From positions 868,001-932,000 of the forward strand of contig JABUFD010000001.1 in NCBI GenBank assembly GCA_013314735.1: 64,000 nt of DNA, in the 5' to 3' direction. The notes beneath the pieces were generated by a model that was not told where the DNA came from, made no database searches, and was given only the letters and a program-made list of their open reading frames with translations. The stretch's first letter is position 1; every line of letters begins with the position of its first letter. Shown here in pieces: positions 43,808 to 51,681 of this stretch. This DNA is from Anaerolineae bacterium. GTDB lineage: Bacteria > Chloroflexota > Anaerolineae > Anaerolineales > Anaerolineaceae. The position numbers were made by a program, and so were the translations under genes.

Positions 43808-45378
43808 ACCCACTCTCCATCAACCATGGTGGCAAGCACTCCCAGCGATTTGATCTCATCTACTGGCATATTATACGGGTCGTGATCCAACATAATAAGA
43901 TCACACAATTGGGAGGAGGCGATCCTTCCCAACCGCCCGGCATTGATTGTTGTCCTATGGGGTGTAAGGCAGAATGATTCGATTGCCTCTGACAGGGTCA
44001 ATTTCTGAGATGGGTGCCATCCTGAAACCGGTTGATGTTGGCGATCCTGGCGGTTCACTGCGGCATGCAGACCGAGGAAAGGGTCAGGGTATTCGACCGG
44101 AGCGTCAGAACCAAAGATTAAAGATATGTTTAACTCTCTTACTGTGCGAAAGGCATATACATTTTCGCTTCTCTTCCCCCAAAACTTTTCTGAAGCTGGA
44201 ATGTCGGAACAAAGATGAATCGGCTGCATGGAAGCAACCGCACTGGTTCGTGCCATTTTTATTAAATCGGCGGGGGTAACACATTGAAGGTGTTCTATGC
44301 GGTTTGGCAGCAGAGGCAGCCTGTTTGTCAGGCAGAATTGCTCCAATTCGGTGAGTGCTTCAATGACAATTCGGTTCGCCAGATCCCCGATGGCATGAAT
44401 GGCCAGTGTCAATCCACTTTTGGCTGCTTTCTGGCCTATTTCCAGCAATTCTTCTTTTCCAACCAGGAGCATGCCAGATTGCTCTGATTGTTCATACGGT
44501 GATATCATAGCCGCAGTTTGGGTGCCAAGTGCGCCATCCATGAAAAGTTTGACAGGACCCACATGAAGGTGGGCATTGCCATAGTTATGGGATATCCCCA
44601 GCTCGATTGCTGCATCAAGCGCTTCAACCGGTATGGATTTGTGGACCCGCAGAAGTAATTGATCATTCGAATTAAGTGTTTGCAGGGTTTGATATGTCGT
44701 CCGACGGTCAAAATCGTGAACGCTGGTAATTCCATACGAAAGCAATTGTCGCTGGGCTTCCAGCATCTCTCTTCGCCGCTGATCAGGACTTTTCTCGGGT
44801 ATGACGGATTCAACCGACAGTACTGCGTGCTCGTATAGAATGCCGTTCACTTCGCCTGATACTGGATCTCTCCCGACTTTGCCACCCATCGGATCAGGGG
44901 TACGGTTATTGATGCCGGCCAATTGGAGGGCAGCCTGGTTCGCCCATGCACTATGAAGGGATTTATTGGTTAAATATACAGGTTGGTTGACACCGGGAAC
45001 CTCGAGGTCGTTTGGATTCCAGGGACCATCTTCCCAACCGTTCTGGTTCCAGCCGTGGCCCAGAATCCATTCATCTCTTTTTTTTTCGCTTGCTGCTGCT
45101 TGAATCAGGCGAATGCATTCTGCTTTGGTTGAGGTTTCGCAATTAATTTTTTGGAGAAAATCGGCGTAATGTTGCAGGTGAATGTGGGAATCGGTAAACC
45201 CCGGTAAGATTGTGGCGGCATTCAGGTTTTCTTTCCGGTTACCGGGCCTTATCAGACTAAGAATATCGGCATTGTTTCCCACAGCTACAATTTCAGCGCC
45301 ATCAACGGCGATCGCTTCTGCTTTGGGCATGCGCGGGTTGAGGGTTAGAAAATTTCCATTGTAAAAAATTTTAAGCAT
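43795..45378 (-). CDS. YtcJ-like metal-dependent amidohydrolase
   Basis: 527 residues, typical of the family. Metal ligands HIH in LPGFTDSHIHLQHY near residue 66; the first strand NGNFLTLNPRMPKAEAIAV is the usual cap segment; further ligands in AIHAIGDLANR and SDAPVEYPDPFLGL. AGGT precedes the ATG, which overlaps parB by 8 bases. Family members hydrolyse amide or ring bonds in varied metabolites. Its place between parB and a histidine kinase gives no hint of substrate. Confidence 0.9.
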   Translation of the reverse strand: MLKIFYNGNFLTLNPRMPKAEAIAVDGAEIVAVGNNADILSLIRPGNRKENLNAATILPGFTDSHIHLQHYADFLQKINCETSTKAECIRLIQAAASEKKRDEWILGHGWNQNGWEDGPWNPNDLEVPGVNQPVYLTNKSLHSAWANQAALQLAGINNRTPDPMGGKVGRDPVSGEVNGILYEHAVLSVESVIPEKSPDQRRREMLEAQRQLLSYGITSVHDFDRRTTYQTLQTLNSNDQLLLRVHKSIPVEALDAAIELGISHNYGNAHLHVGPVKLFMDGALGTQTAAMISPYEQSEQSGMLLVGKEELLEIGQKAAKSGLTLAIHAIGDLANRIVIEALTELEQFCLTNRLPLLPNRIEHLQCVTPADLIKMARTSAVASMQPIHLCSDIPASEKFWGKRSENVYAFRTVRELNISLIFGSDAPVEYPDPFLGLHAAVNRQDRQHQPVSGWHPSQKLTLSEAIESFCLTPHRTTINAGRLGRIASSQLCDLIMLDHDPYNMPVDEIKSLGVLATMVDGEWVWKK

Positions 45379-46252
45379 GACCTGTGGATTCCCCTAGCAG
45401 TTGTTCAACCAGGTGATTCAATTCTTCATCGGAATAATAATGAATCGTTATCGTACCGCCGCTCTGGGTATGCCGAAGATTTACCTTTGTACCGAGCATG
45501 GACCGGAATTTAATTTCCAACTCCTGAATCTCCGGGGAGGTTTTTTCGATCACCACCGGTTTCGGTTTCTGGTTGTTCATTTTTCGAACCAGCTGCTCTG
45601 TCTCACGGACGGTCAAATCCAACTTGATGATGGTTGCCAGAGCGGCCGCCTGGCTTTGTGCTGTGGCCAGACCGAGCAAGGCACGTGCGTGTCCTTCCGA
45701 TATTCGCTCCTCGGCAAGCGCCTGGCGAACAGTTTCTGGCAGTTTTAACAAGCGAAGTGTATTTGTAACTGTGACCCTGCTTTTACCTACTCGCTTGGCA
45801 ATATCTTCATGTGAGAGCGCGAATGATTCAGATAATTCCAAATATGCTTCTGCTGTCTCGAGCGGGGTTAGATCTGCCCGTTGGACATTCTCGATTAAAG
45901 CAAGTTCAAGACTTTCCTGTTCAGAAGCTTCACGGACGAGTACGGGTATCTCGACCAATCCAGCAATCCTCGATGCGCGCAAACGCCTTTCCCCAGCAAT
46001 CAGGACAAATTGATCAGAATTATCCTCATGTGTGACAATTAACGGCTGGATGATGCCGTGTTCACGAATGGAATCGGCAAGTTCCTGCAATTTATCATCA
46101 TTAATGGAGTGGCGCGGTTGGCGAGGATTGGGTACGATGTTATCCACCGACACCATCAAAGGCTGGTTTGCAGCATTTTTAGTTGTGTTAATCGTTTCTG
46201 GCACCGGAATTAATGCATCCAGGCCTTTCCCCAAACCACTTCTTCGTGCCAT
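45371..46252 (-). CDS. parB: Chromosome-partitioning protein ParB
   Basis: 293 residues. N-terminal basic motif RRSGLGKGLDALIP (the ParA-stimulating region), ParB/Srx domain with NPRQPRHSIND and GERRLRASRIAG (CTP-binding box), ALIENVQRADLTPLETAEAY, and a KorB-type HTH (HEDIAKRVGKSRVTVTNTLRLL) that binds parS. C-terminal dimerisation domain ends at about 290. It starts two bases after the stop of parA. I saw no parS copy in this window. Confidence 0.96.
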   Translation of the reverse strand: MARRSGLGKGLDALIPVPETINTTKNAANQPLMVSVDNIVPNPRQPRHSINDDKLQELADSIREHGIIQPLIVTHEDNSDQFVLIAGERRLRASRIAGLVEIPVLVREASEQESLELALIENVQRADLTPLETAEAYLELSESFALSHEDIAKRVGKSRVTVTNTLRLLKLPETVRQALAEERISEGHARALLGLATAQSQAAALATIIKLDLTVRETEQLVRKMNNQKPKPVVIEKTSPEIQELEIKFRSMLGTKVNLRHTQSGGTITIHYYSDEELNHLVEQLLGESTGHA

Positions 46253-46254
46253 AC

Positions 46255-47076
46255 CTAATCCCTTCTGTCGATTTCGGAGATCGGCAAACCCGCGGGTAGT
46301 TTAATATCAATGCCATCCTGCCGCAAAATTTCCTTTGCAAGTTCGTGGTAGGCAGCGGCTCCAGAGGATCCTGGTGCATGGATGGATATTGGCACACCAA
46401 ATGATGGTGCTTCAGCCAGTCGAATACTGCGGGGGATGATGCTTTGGAACACCTGGCTGCCAAAATAGTTTTGAACTTCATTGACGACATCTGAGCTTAA
46501 GTTGGTCCTGCTGTCAAACATTGTCAGCAAGACACCGCGGATGGCCAGTTCAGGGAAGAGAGACATGCGGATCCGATCAATTGTTTGAACAAGCTGCCCT
46601 AATCCCTCAAGGGCGAGATATTCACACTGAACAGGGATAATCACACCATCGATGGCAGCCGTAAGGCCATTGATGGTCAGCAAACTAAGTGAGGGGGGGC
46701 AGTCGATGAGGACATAATCGTAGCGATCTTTGATTGCCACCACTGCATCCCGTAAGCGGTATTCCCTGTTTTTCATATCAATTAGCTCCACTTCAGCGCC
46801 AGCCAGAGCAGGTGAAGATGGCAGCAAAGACAATTTCACGCGAGGGTTATGAAGAATAGCTTTTGAAGGTTCTGCGATTCCGATCATCAACTCATAAGTG
46901 CCATTTTTAATTTGATTCTTGTTGATGCCGAGGCAGGATGTCGCATTTGCCTGAGGATCGTTGTCAATCAATAAGACACGCTGACCGTAGTACGCCAGGT
47001 ATGCTCCCAGATTGATGCTGGAGGTGGTTTTTCCGACACCACCTTTTTGATTCACAAATGTATAGATTCTCGCCAT
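46255..47076 (-). CDS. parA: Chromosome-partitioning ATPase ParA (Soj)
   Basis: 273 residues. Deviant Walker A KGGVGKTTSSINLGAYLA near residue 11, LLIDNDPQANAT (switch I/Walker A'), YVLIDCPPSLSLLTINGL (Walker B) near residue 123. It is a dimeric ATPase that rides on DNA and segregates the ParB-parS complex. Size and motifs match the chromosomal Soj group without an N-terminal HTH. It follows the PfkB gene by nine bases. Confidence 0.97.
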   Translation of the reverse strand: MARIYTFVNQKGGVGKTTSSINLGAYLAYYGQRVLLIDNDPQANATSCLGINKNQIKNGTYELMIGIAEPSKAILHNPRVKLSLLPSSPALAGAEVELIDMKNREYRLRDAVVAIKDRYDYVLIDCPPSLSLLTINGLTAAIDGVIIPVQCEYLALEGLGQLVQTIDRIRMSLFPELAIRGVLLTMFDSRTNLSSDVVNEVQNYFGSQVFQSIIPRSIRLAEAPSFGVPISIHAPGSSGAAAYHELAKEILRQDGIDIKLPAGLPISEIDRRD

Positions 47077-47085
47077 ATCAGGTTC

Positions 47086-47943
47086 CTAAATATCCTTACC
47101 AACCTTTATATCATAAATCTCAATTTCTTCTGCATCCGGGACGCCCATCAATCCTTCACGGGTGACTGACCGGGCAGCAATTGCAGTGGCGAAGGCGGCG
47201 GAAATCCATGGGTCGCCGCATTGTAAGTATTTGCAAAAAAAACAAGCGGAGAAGATATCGCCGGCACCGGTAGGATCTACCTGGGGTTGTTCAGGGGCGT
47301 GAAAATATTCATATGATCCATTGAAATATACCCGGCTTCCAGCAAAACCTTCAGTCACTACCAGAACCTTTGCCAGGTTTACGTAGCGTTTCACAATATC
47401 TTCGTTATAACGCACATCTTCATTGCTCAGGATTGTAACTTCTGCCTGGTGCAAGGCCTGTTCATCTTCTTCCCACGCACATGGAACTACCTGATGATTT
47501 TGATCAATCGTCCTCAACCATCCCTGTGGAGTAAGGCAAATCAGGCCTTTTGTAAAATGGTCAAGGATGTTAATTGGTACTTCTTGCATGATGGGACCGA
47601 GATGAATGATGGCAGGGGATTTCCACGACTCGGGAATGCTCTCAAAATGGATTTCGGGTGCTTTCTGGTGGAGAAATTGAATACGGCCGTGTTCCGTCTG
47701 GATGTTCTCAAAGGTTGAACTTTTTTCATCAAGGGCCAATGACACAGGAATCCCTTCCAGTTCTTGAATTGGTAGCGAAAAATTTCCTGCGGTTACTATC
47801 CCAACCTTGAAGCCCAACCTGGCTGCGGTCAGAGCAGAATAGGCTGCTGTTCCACCCAATTTCCAGCCCGTAGGAGTGATATCCCTGGTTAGGTGCCCCA
47901 GGACAACATAATCCACAGGCTCAAAGTTGGTCAATTTGGTCAT
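47086..47943 (-). CDS. PfkB-family carbohydrate kinase
   Basis: About 285 residues from the ATG at 47943; a TTG at 47934 has a better-spaced GAGG and may be the real start. The N-terminus (YVVLGHLTRDIT, WKLGGTAAYSALTAARLG) and the anion-hole motif DPTGAGDIFSACFF near residue 230, with the catalytic Asp, identify a ribokinase/PfkB enzyme. The sugar or nucleoside is unknown. Longer upstream extensions overlap the zinc-ribbon gene in another frame and are rejected. The frames overlap by 23 bases. Confidence 0.9.
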   Translation of the reverse strand: MTKLTNFEPVDYVVLGHLTRDITPTGWKLGGTAAYSALTAARLGFKVGIVTAGNFSLPIQELEGIPVSLALDEKSSTFENIQTEHGRIQFLHQKAPEIHFESIPESWKSPAIIHLGPIMQEVPINILDHFTKGLICLTPQGWLRTIDQNHQVVPCAWEEDEQALHQAEVTILSNEDVRYNEDIVKRYVNLAKVLVVTEGFAGSRVYFNGSYEYFHAPEQPQVDPTGAGDIFSACFFCKYLQCGDPWISAAFATAIAARSVTREGLMGVPDAEEIEIYDIKVGKDI

Positions 47944-48484
47944 CCTCAAGTTCGATGAGTTCGTCTGACTCGGATTGGGCAGGAAAATTGCCTTCACTTG
48001 TTGCATGCGTCTGGACGGTTTGCAAAGAAGGAGCTTCGTCAACTGCCACATTGACCCGGGCAATCTCTTTCCCACAAAATGCACAATATGACCAACCCAT
48101 TTCGAGCTTATGTTCGCAAGCTGGGCAGGTATCATATAGCATGGTTCCGCAGAAAGGGCAATTCTCCCAAATTTCTTTTGCAGCTCGGCCACATGCCGGG
48201 CATCGAAGGTCGTTTTCCAATGATTGGAGCAATGCTTCTTCTTCGAGGGTTTGTTGGAAAGACTCAGCAATGGTGGCTTTGGGTCGCAGGATCAGGTAAA
48301 TGACGACCCCAATGTAATTCAGGAGAACGACAGAACCAATCGACAAGATTCTGATCAAGGGATCTCGAGACCGCTCCGAAATATCACGGCCTGTCCACAC
48401 GATCAGGCTTAACCAGATGGCAATGAAAAAAGCTGCCGCCAGGGCAGATATGATCAGGATCGGGGTACTTAGGTTCGACAGCAT
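47921..48484 (-). CDS. Membrane protein with double zinc ribbon
   Basis: 187 residues. Two membrane helices (about 8-30 and 46-66; the second with LLNYIGVVIYLILRP) precede a Glu-rich helix and four CxxC pairs (RCPACG, NCPFCG, TCPACE, YCAFCG), which form a double zinc ribbon of the DZANK kind. The acidic C-terminus ends in ELEDDQIDQL. First gene of the minus-strand train that contains parAB. Function not known. Confidence 0.85.
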   Translation of the reverse strand: MLSNLSTPILIISALAAAFFIAIWLSLIVWTGRDISERSRDPLIRILSIGSVVLLNYIGVVIYLILRPKATIAESFQQTLEEEALLQSLENDLRCPACGRAAKEIWENCPFCGTMLYDTCPACEHKLEMGWSYCAFCGKEIARVNVAVDEAPSLQTVQTHATSEGNFPAQSESDELIELEDDQIDQL

Positions 48485-48593
48485 GATTTCGTTCAGGCTC
48501 CTGGAATGTATAATGATAAAATTATAGCATGAGCAAGATAATCGCATGGCGTAATTCGCGTTCTAAAAACAGGCTGGGAGATCAGGAGTGGTA

Positions 48594-49298
48594 ATGGATA
48601 ACCAACGCGCATACAAAATTACCGAGTTATCAACGGATGAACGTCCTAGAGAACGTCTTGCTGAACTGGGTCCAGAAGCATTATTGGATGAAGAATTGCT
48701 GGCAATCTTGTTGCGTACAGGCATCCAGGGCGAGAACGCAGTCGAAATGGGACAACGCCTGCTGGTAATGTTTGGCGGAATCCAGGGAATCCACCAGGCG
48801 GCCTTTGAGGATTTCTGCAGCGCCAAGGGGATTGGCCCAGCCAAAGCGGCTCAGATAAAAGCAGCAATAGAACTGGGACGAAGATTGCACCAGGGCAGTG
48901 TGGATAACAGACCGGTAATCAATTCACCGCAGGATGTGGCCAACCTGGTACAGTACGAAATGATGGCTTATTCCCAGGAACATTTATGGGTATTGCTGTT
49001 GAATACCCGGAACCAGGTAGTCAGGATCGATAAGGTATATAAGGGGACACTTAACTCATCGACGGTGCGGGTTGCGGAATTATTCCGCAGCGCTATTCGG
49101 CAGAGCGCAGCCTCGATCATCATGGTACACAACCATCCTAGCGGTGACCCGGCGCCAAGTCCGGAAGATATCCGGTTGACCCGGTCTGTAATCGAGGCAG
49201 GACACTTGTTGGATATAGAGGTGCTTGATCATATTGTGGTCGGATTTTCCGGCAAATTCATCTCGATGAAACAAAGGAAGATGGGCTTCACAGTATAG
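48594..49298 (+). CDS. radC: RadC-family JAB/MPN-domain protein
   Basis: 234 residues; AGGAG sits five bases before the ATG. N-terminal helix-hairpin-helix-like half (ELGPEALLDEELLAILLRTG, FCSAKGIGPAKAAQIKAAIEL) and a C-terminal JAB1/MPN metalloprotease-like domain with the metal motif MVHNHPSGDPAPSPEDI (HxH...D) near residue 175. Called a DNA-repair protein by tradition, though its biochemical role remains uncertain. Monocistronic, divergent from the zinc-ribbon gene. Confidence 0.95.
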   Translation: MDNQRAYKITELSTDERPRERLAELGPEALLDEELLAILLRTGIQGENAVEMGQRLLVMFGGIQGIHQAAFEDFCSAKGIGPAKAAQIKAAIELGRRLHQGSVDNRPVINSPQDVANLVQYEMMAYSQEHLWVLLLNTRNQVVRIDKVYKGTLNSSTVRVAELFRSAIRQSAASIIMVHNHPSGDPAPSPEDIRLTRSVIEAGHLLDIEVLDHIVVGFSGKFISMKQRKMGFTV

Positions 49299-49303
49299 TT
49301 CGT

Positions 49304-49332
49304 TTGACAAAAAAAACTGTTCATAGTATTAT
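49304..49332 (+). promoter_or_regulatory. Promoter of the tRNA gene
   Basis: TTGACA (49304-49309), a 17-base spacer and TATTAT (49327-49332). The mature tRNA begins 20 bases after the -10, so transcription would start near 49339. Confidence 0.85.
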
Positions 49333-49351
49333 TGCCTTCGCGCTTGCGCAA

Positions 49352-49423
49352 GGCGAGGTAGCTCAATGGCGGAGCAGCGGACTCATAAGCCGTCGGTTGT
49401 GGGTTCAAGTCCCACCCTCGCCA
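49352..49423 (+). tRNA. tRNA with CAT anticodon, most likely elongator tRNA-Met
   Basis: A 72-base cloverleaf folds by eye: acceptor GGCGAGG/CCTCGCC, D stem GCTC/GAGC, anticodon loop CTCATAA, T arm GTGGG-TTCAAGT-CCCAC and discriminator A. The 1:72 pair is G-C, so this is not initiator tRNA. Elongator Met is favoured over the lysidine-modified Ile tRNA, which has the same anticodon. The anticodon-stem pair next to the loop is an A-G mismatch. CCA is not encoded. Confidence 0.9.
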
Positions 49424-49426
49424 CTC

Positions 49427-49454
49427 AAAAACAGTCGGTGACCGGCTGTTTTTT
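49427..49454 (+). terminator. Rho-independent terminator of the tRNA gene
   Basis: AAAACAGTCGG / CCGGCTGTTTT stem (one G-U pair) with a 3-base loop leads into six T residues, three bases after the tRNA. Confidence 0.9.
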
Positions 49455-49560
49455 CATTTTCGCACCAGTCTCTCGTGTGTCAATTCCGCCCGGAATAATT
49501 GCTCCTTCATCATGGTTAAGGTATGATGATAACTGCATTGATTGAACCCTGGAGGCAGTC

Positions 49561-50622
49561 ATGGATCCATTTGGTTGGCTGAGAACCCGTTTTCGCCGTT
49601 TACCTCGGAAATATATGATAACGTTGCAAAAAGAGATCACGGAGGCTTCGTCACCGGGATTTGAGTTTTATGTATTCGTATTGCTGTCCGGGACTATCGC
49701 CACGCTTGGCCTACTCACCGACTCCAGCCCGGTGATAATTGGGGCGATGCTGCTGGCACCTTTAATGTCACCGATTATAGGCATTGGTATGTCAACGGTG
49801 TTGGGGAACGGTGCTTTGTTGAAAAGTAGTTTTTTTGCGCTTATCAGAGGAGCCATGTTGGCAATGCTGCTGGCTGCCTGCATCACACTCCTAAACTCCA
49901 TTATGCCTTTCCTGGCGATGAATGAAATGACCGGCGAGATTCTGGCGCGGACACGACCTTCGCCAATTGACCTTGTAATTGCATTGGCGGGCGGGCTGGG
50001 TGGCGCGTATGCCCTTTCAAAGCCCAATCTGTCTGCAGCCCTACCGGGGGTCGCCATATCCACCGCACTGATGCCTCCGTTATGTACGGCTGGTATCGGA
50101 CTTGCCACCGGCCGTCTGGATGTAACTGGCGGGGCCTTTTTATTGTTTATCACCAATGCATCAGCAATCGCTTTTGCTGCAGGATTGGTTTTCTTCATTC
50201 TCGGTTTTAGCCCGGAAACGATCCATTCCAATGTAAGGAACCATGGTGCAAAAATTCCCGGCACAATGGTCCTGTCAGCTGTGATGGTGATCGGGTTGCT
50301 GCTGCCACTGACATTGTTCGCATTGAGCAGTATAAAAGAAACCAGTCGAGAGAAGATTGTTTCTGATGTGATTGCCTCTGAAATTGGCACACGTGAGGGT
50401 ACACAAATTGTTTCCACCGTGTTTGGCAGGCGGGACAACATGGTTACCATCGATTTGACGGTGCGTACTGAGGGACAAATCAGCCGATATACAGTCAATG
50501 CATTGAAGCAATCGATTGAGGAAATGCTGGGCGAACCAGTGGAGCTGGTGATCAGCCAAATTGCGATTGTCCGTTTAACACCAGAAATCACCCTGGAAGC
50601 GATATCAGGGGGAAATGATTGA
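49561..50622 (+). CDS. DUF389-family membrane protein
   Basis: 353 residues; GGAGG precedes the ATG. After a basic cytoplasmic start comes a core of about six membrane helices with the family's conserved stretches VIIGAMLLAPLMSPI (near residue 60) and GGLGGAYALSKPNLSAALPGVAISTALMPPLCTAG. A soluble C-terminal domain follows (about 265-353). Family of unknown function, found in many bacteria. Its stop lies inside the end of the convergent gene (18-base tail overlap). Confidence 0.9.
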   Translation: MDPFGWLRTRFRRLPRKYMITLQKEITEASSPGFEFYVFVLLSGTIATLGLLTDSSPVIIGAMLLAPLMSPIIGIGMSTVLGNGALLKSSFFALIRGAMLAMLLAACITLLNSIMPFLAMNEMTGEILARTRPSPIDLVIALAGGLGGAYALSKPNLSAALPGVAISTALMPPLCTAGIGLATGRLDVTGGAFLLFITNASAIAFAAGLVFFILGFSPETIHSNVRNHGAKIPGTMVLSAVMVIGLLLPLTLFALSSIKETSREKIVSDVIASEIGTREGTQIVSTVFGRRDNMVTIDLTVRTEGQISRYTVNALKQSIEEMLGEPVELVISQIAIVRLTPEITLEAISGGND

Positions 50623-51249
50623 AACCGCTGTGACCAGGATGGTATTACATCCTGCATCTGTCCAATATGTGGCCTCACTCTGATCAACCATTTTGCTGAT
50701 CCGGTCGATCTCAACCCCTGTAATCGAGACCTGATCCCACTTTCTTAGCCGGTTTAGAATAATTTCGATTTCAGCGGTAGCAGGAACTATGTGGAGCAAA
50801 TTGATTGTCCCTTCAGGCTTTTCCGACGTCAGTGATGCCCACCGAAAATGGTGGTTGGTAACTGAAGTTGATACCACTGTGCGATCCGCGAAATCGCCAG
50901 TCGTGACGAGGATATCATGTGACAACATCGGAAAGGGCAGTGAATTGATCACCGCTGTATGGCGTATTGTTCCCGTGAAGGTTGACTCATAAGGATATTG
51001 ATATGTGATTTGCCAGAAATGAGAAGAGGATTCTTCATACTGAAGCACCTGATAGTTTTGGGAAAAAACTGGCTCTTTTCCCGTAGTCCCCGCAAATAAA
51101 TCTGTAACAGACCCCGGGAAGAGAAATGTTATCATTAACAGCAACAGTCCGCCTACAGAAATGAAAATGATCGGGTTTGTGATGTGAAGCAAGCAACCCA
51201 ATGGGGCAAATAATAAACTTCCTGGTTTGGGTTGATCTTTGACGGGCAT
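50605..51249 (-). CDS. Membrane-anchored protein of unknown function
   Basis: 214 residues if it starts at the ATG at 51249; a TTG at 51333 would add 28 residues but spans a TATAAT-like sequence. No clear ribosome site is seen for either. One membrane helix (about 25-47, PIIFISVGGLLLLMITFLF) is followed by an extracytoplasmic domain rich in beta strands. Family not recognised. Its far end runs 18 bases into the DUF389 gene, tail to tail. Confidence 0.65.
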   Translation of the reverse strand: MPVKDQPKPGSLLFAPLGCLLHITNPIIFISVGGLLLLMITFLFPGSVTDLFAGTTGKEPVFSQNYQVLQYEESSSHFWQITYQYPYESTFTGTIRHTAVINSLPFPMLSHDILVTTGDFADRTVVSTSVTNHHFRWASLTSEKPEGTINLLHIVPATAEIEIILNRLRKWDQVSITGVEIDRISKMVDQSEATYWTDAGCNTILVTAVSIISP

Positions 51250-51351
51250 TGGCGGTAGAAAGGGCTTTCTGGTCGTTGAAAAAGCTACCGATTTGTGTTT
51301 TGGAAAGGATTTATAAATTATACGATAGATCAACGGATTAACGCCCCCCGG

Positions 51352-51379
51352 TTGATTTTTGGCAGGTGTGGTATATAAT
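51352..51379 (+). promoter_or_regulatory. Promoter of the glmS leader
   Basis: TTGATT (51352-51357), a 16-base spacer and TATAAT (51374-51379). The transcript would start near 51386 and carry a leader of about 295 bases, which includes the ribozyme. Confidence 0.75.
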
Positions 51380-51459
51380 GATGAAATGTTTGACGGCCCT
51401 TTTTGTGGAAGATGATACTTTACGGAGGATGATATAAGTTCTTTACCTGATCATAGGAT

Positions 51460-51660
51460 ACAAGCGCAAGGCTCAATCGAGTGACGAGGAAGAAGGTTCT
51501 TCACTGCGAAGTGGAGTTAACCGGCAGGTTTGTTCTCACCGACCTCCCGGGAAAATCGAAAGATCAGCGGATGCCTTCCGGACCAATGTCCGATCCTGTG
51601 AATGAAAGCGAAACAAATCTAAATCTTGTACCTGTCAATCGCAGGTATGGTAATGTTTGT
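51460..51660 (+). ncRNA. glmS ribozyme: glmS self-cleaving ribozyme with insertion
   Basis: The leader holds the conserved glmS ribozyme blocks in order: AAGCGC (cleavage expected between A51463 and G51464), a short P1 hairpin (GGCTC-AATC-GAGT), GTGACGAGG directly after it, then an AATCGAAAGATC segment, AGCGGATGCCTTCCGG (51566-51581, the core that binds glucosamine-6-phosphate), and the hairpin GGAC-CAAT-GTCC. Downstream AAACA...TGTTT and ACCTG...CAGGT can form the P4 region. Between GACGAGG and AATCGAAAG about 65 bases are inserted, with at least one hairpin (CTTCACT-GCG-AAGTGGAG). It would shut off glmS when its product accumulates. 3' boundary approximate. Confidence 0.85.
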
Positions 51661-51681
51661 GTATATTCATAGGAGTGGAAT

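Noticed and set aside
45371-47076. Expected parS sites near parAB
   Set aside because: I looked for TGTTTCACGTGAAACA-like sequences here and elsewhere in the window and found none; only unrelated GTTTCAC fragments occur.
47944-48270. An upstream extension of the PfkB kinase by 109 residues
   Set aside because: It lies inside the zinc-ribbon gene in another frame, adds no kinase sequence, and the sugar-kinase fold starts right after the ATG at 47943.
49668-50714. A 348-codon antisense frame opposite the DUF389 gene
   Set aside because: Long antisense frames arise from codon bias; the plus-strand frame has clear membrane helices and family motifs and a good ribosome site.
51481-51672. A 63-codon GTG-initiated frame before glmS
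   Set aside because: It has no ribosome site and no protein-like pattern, and it covers the conserved blocks of the glmS ribozyme.
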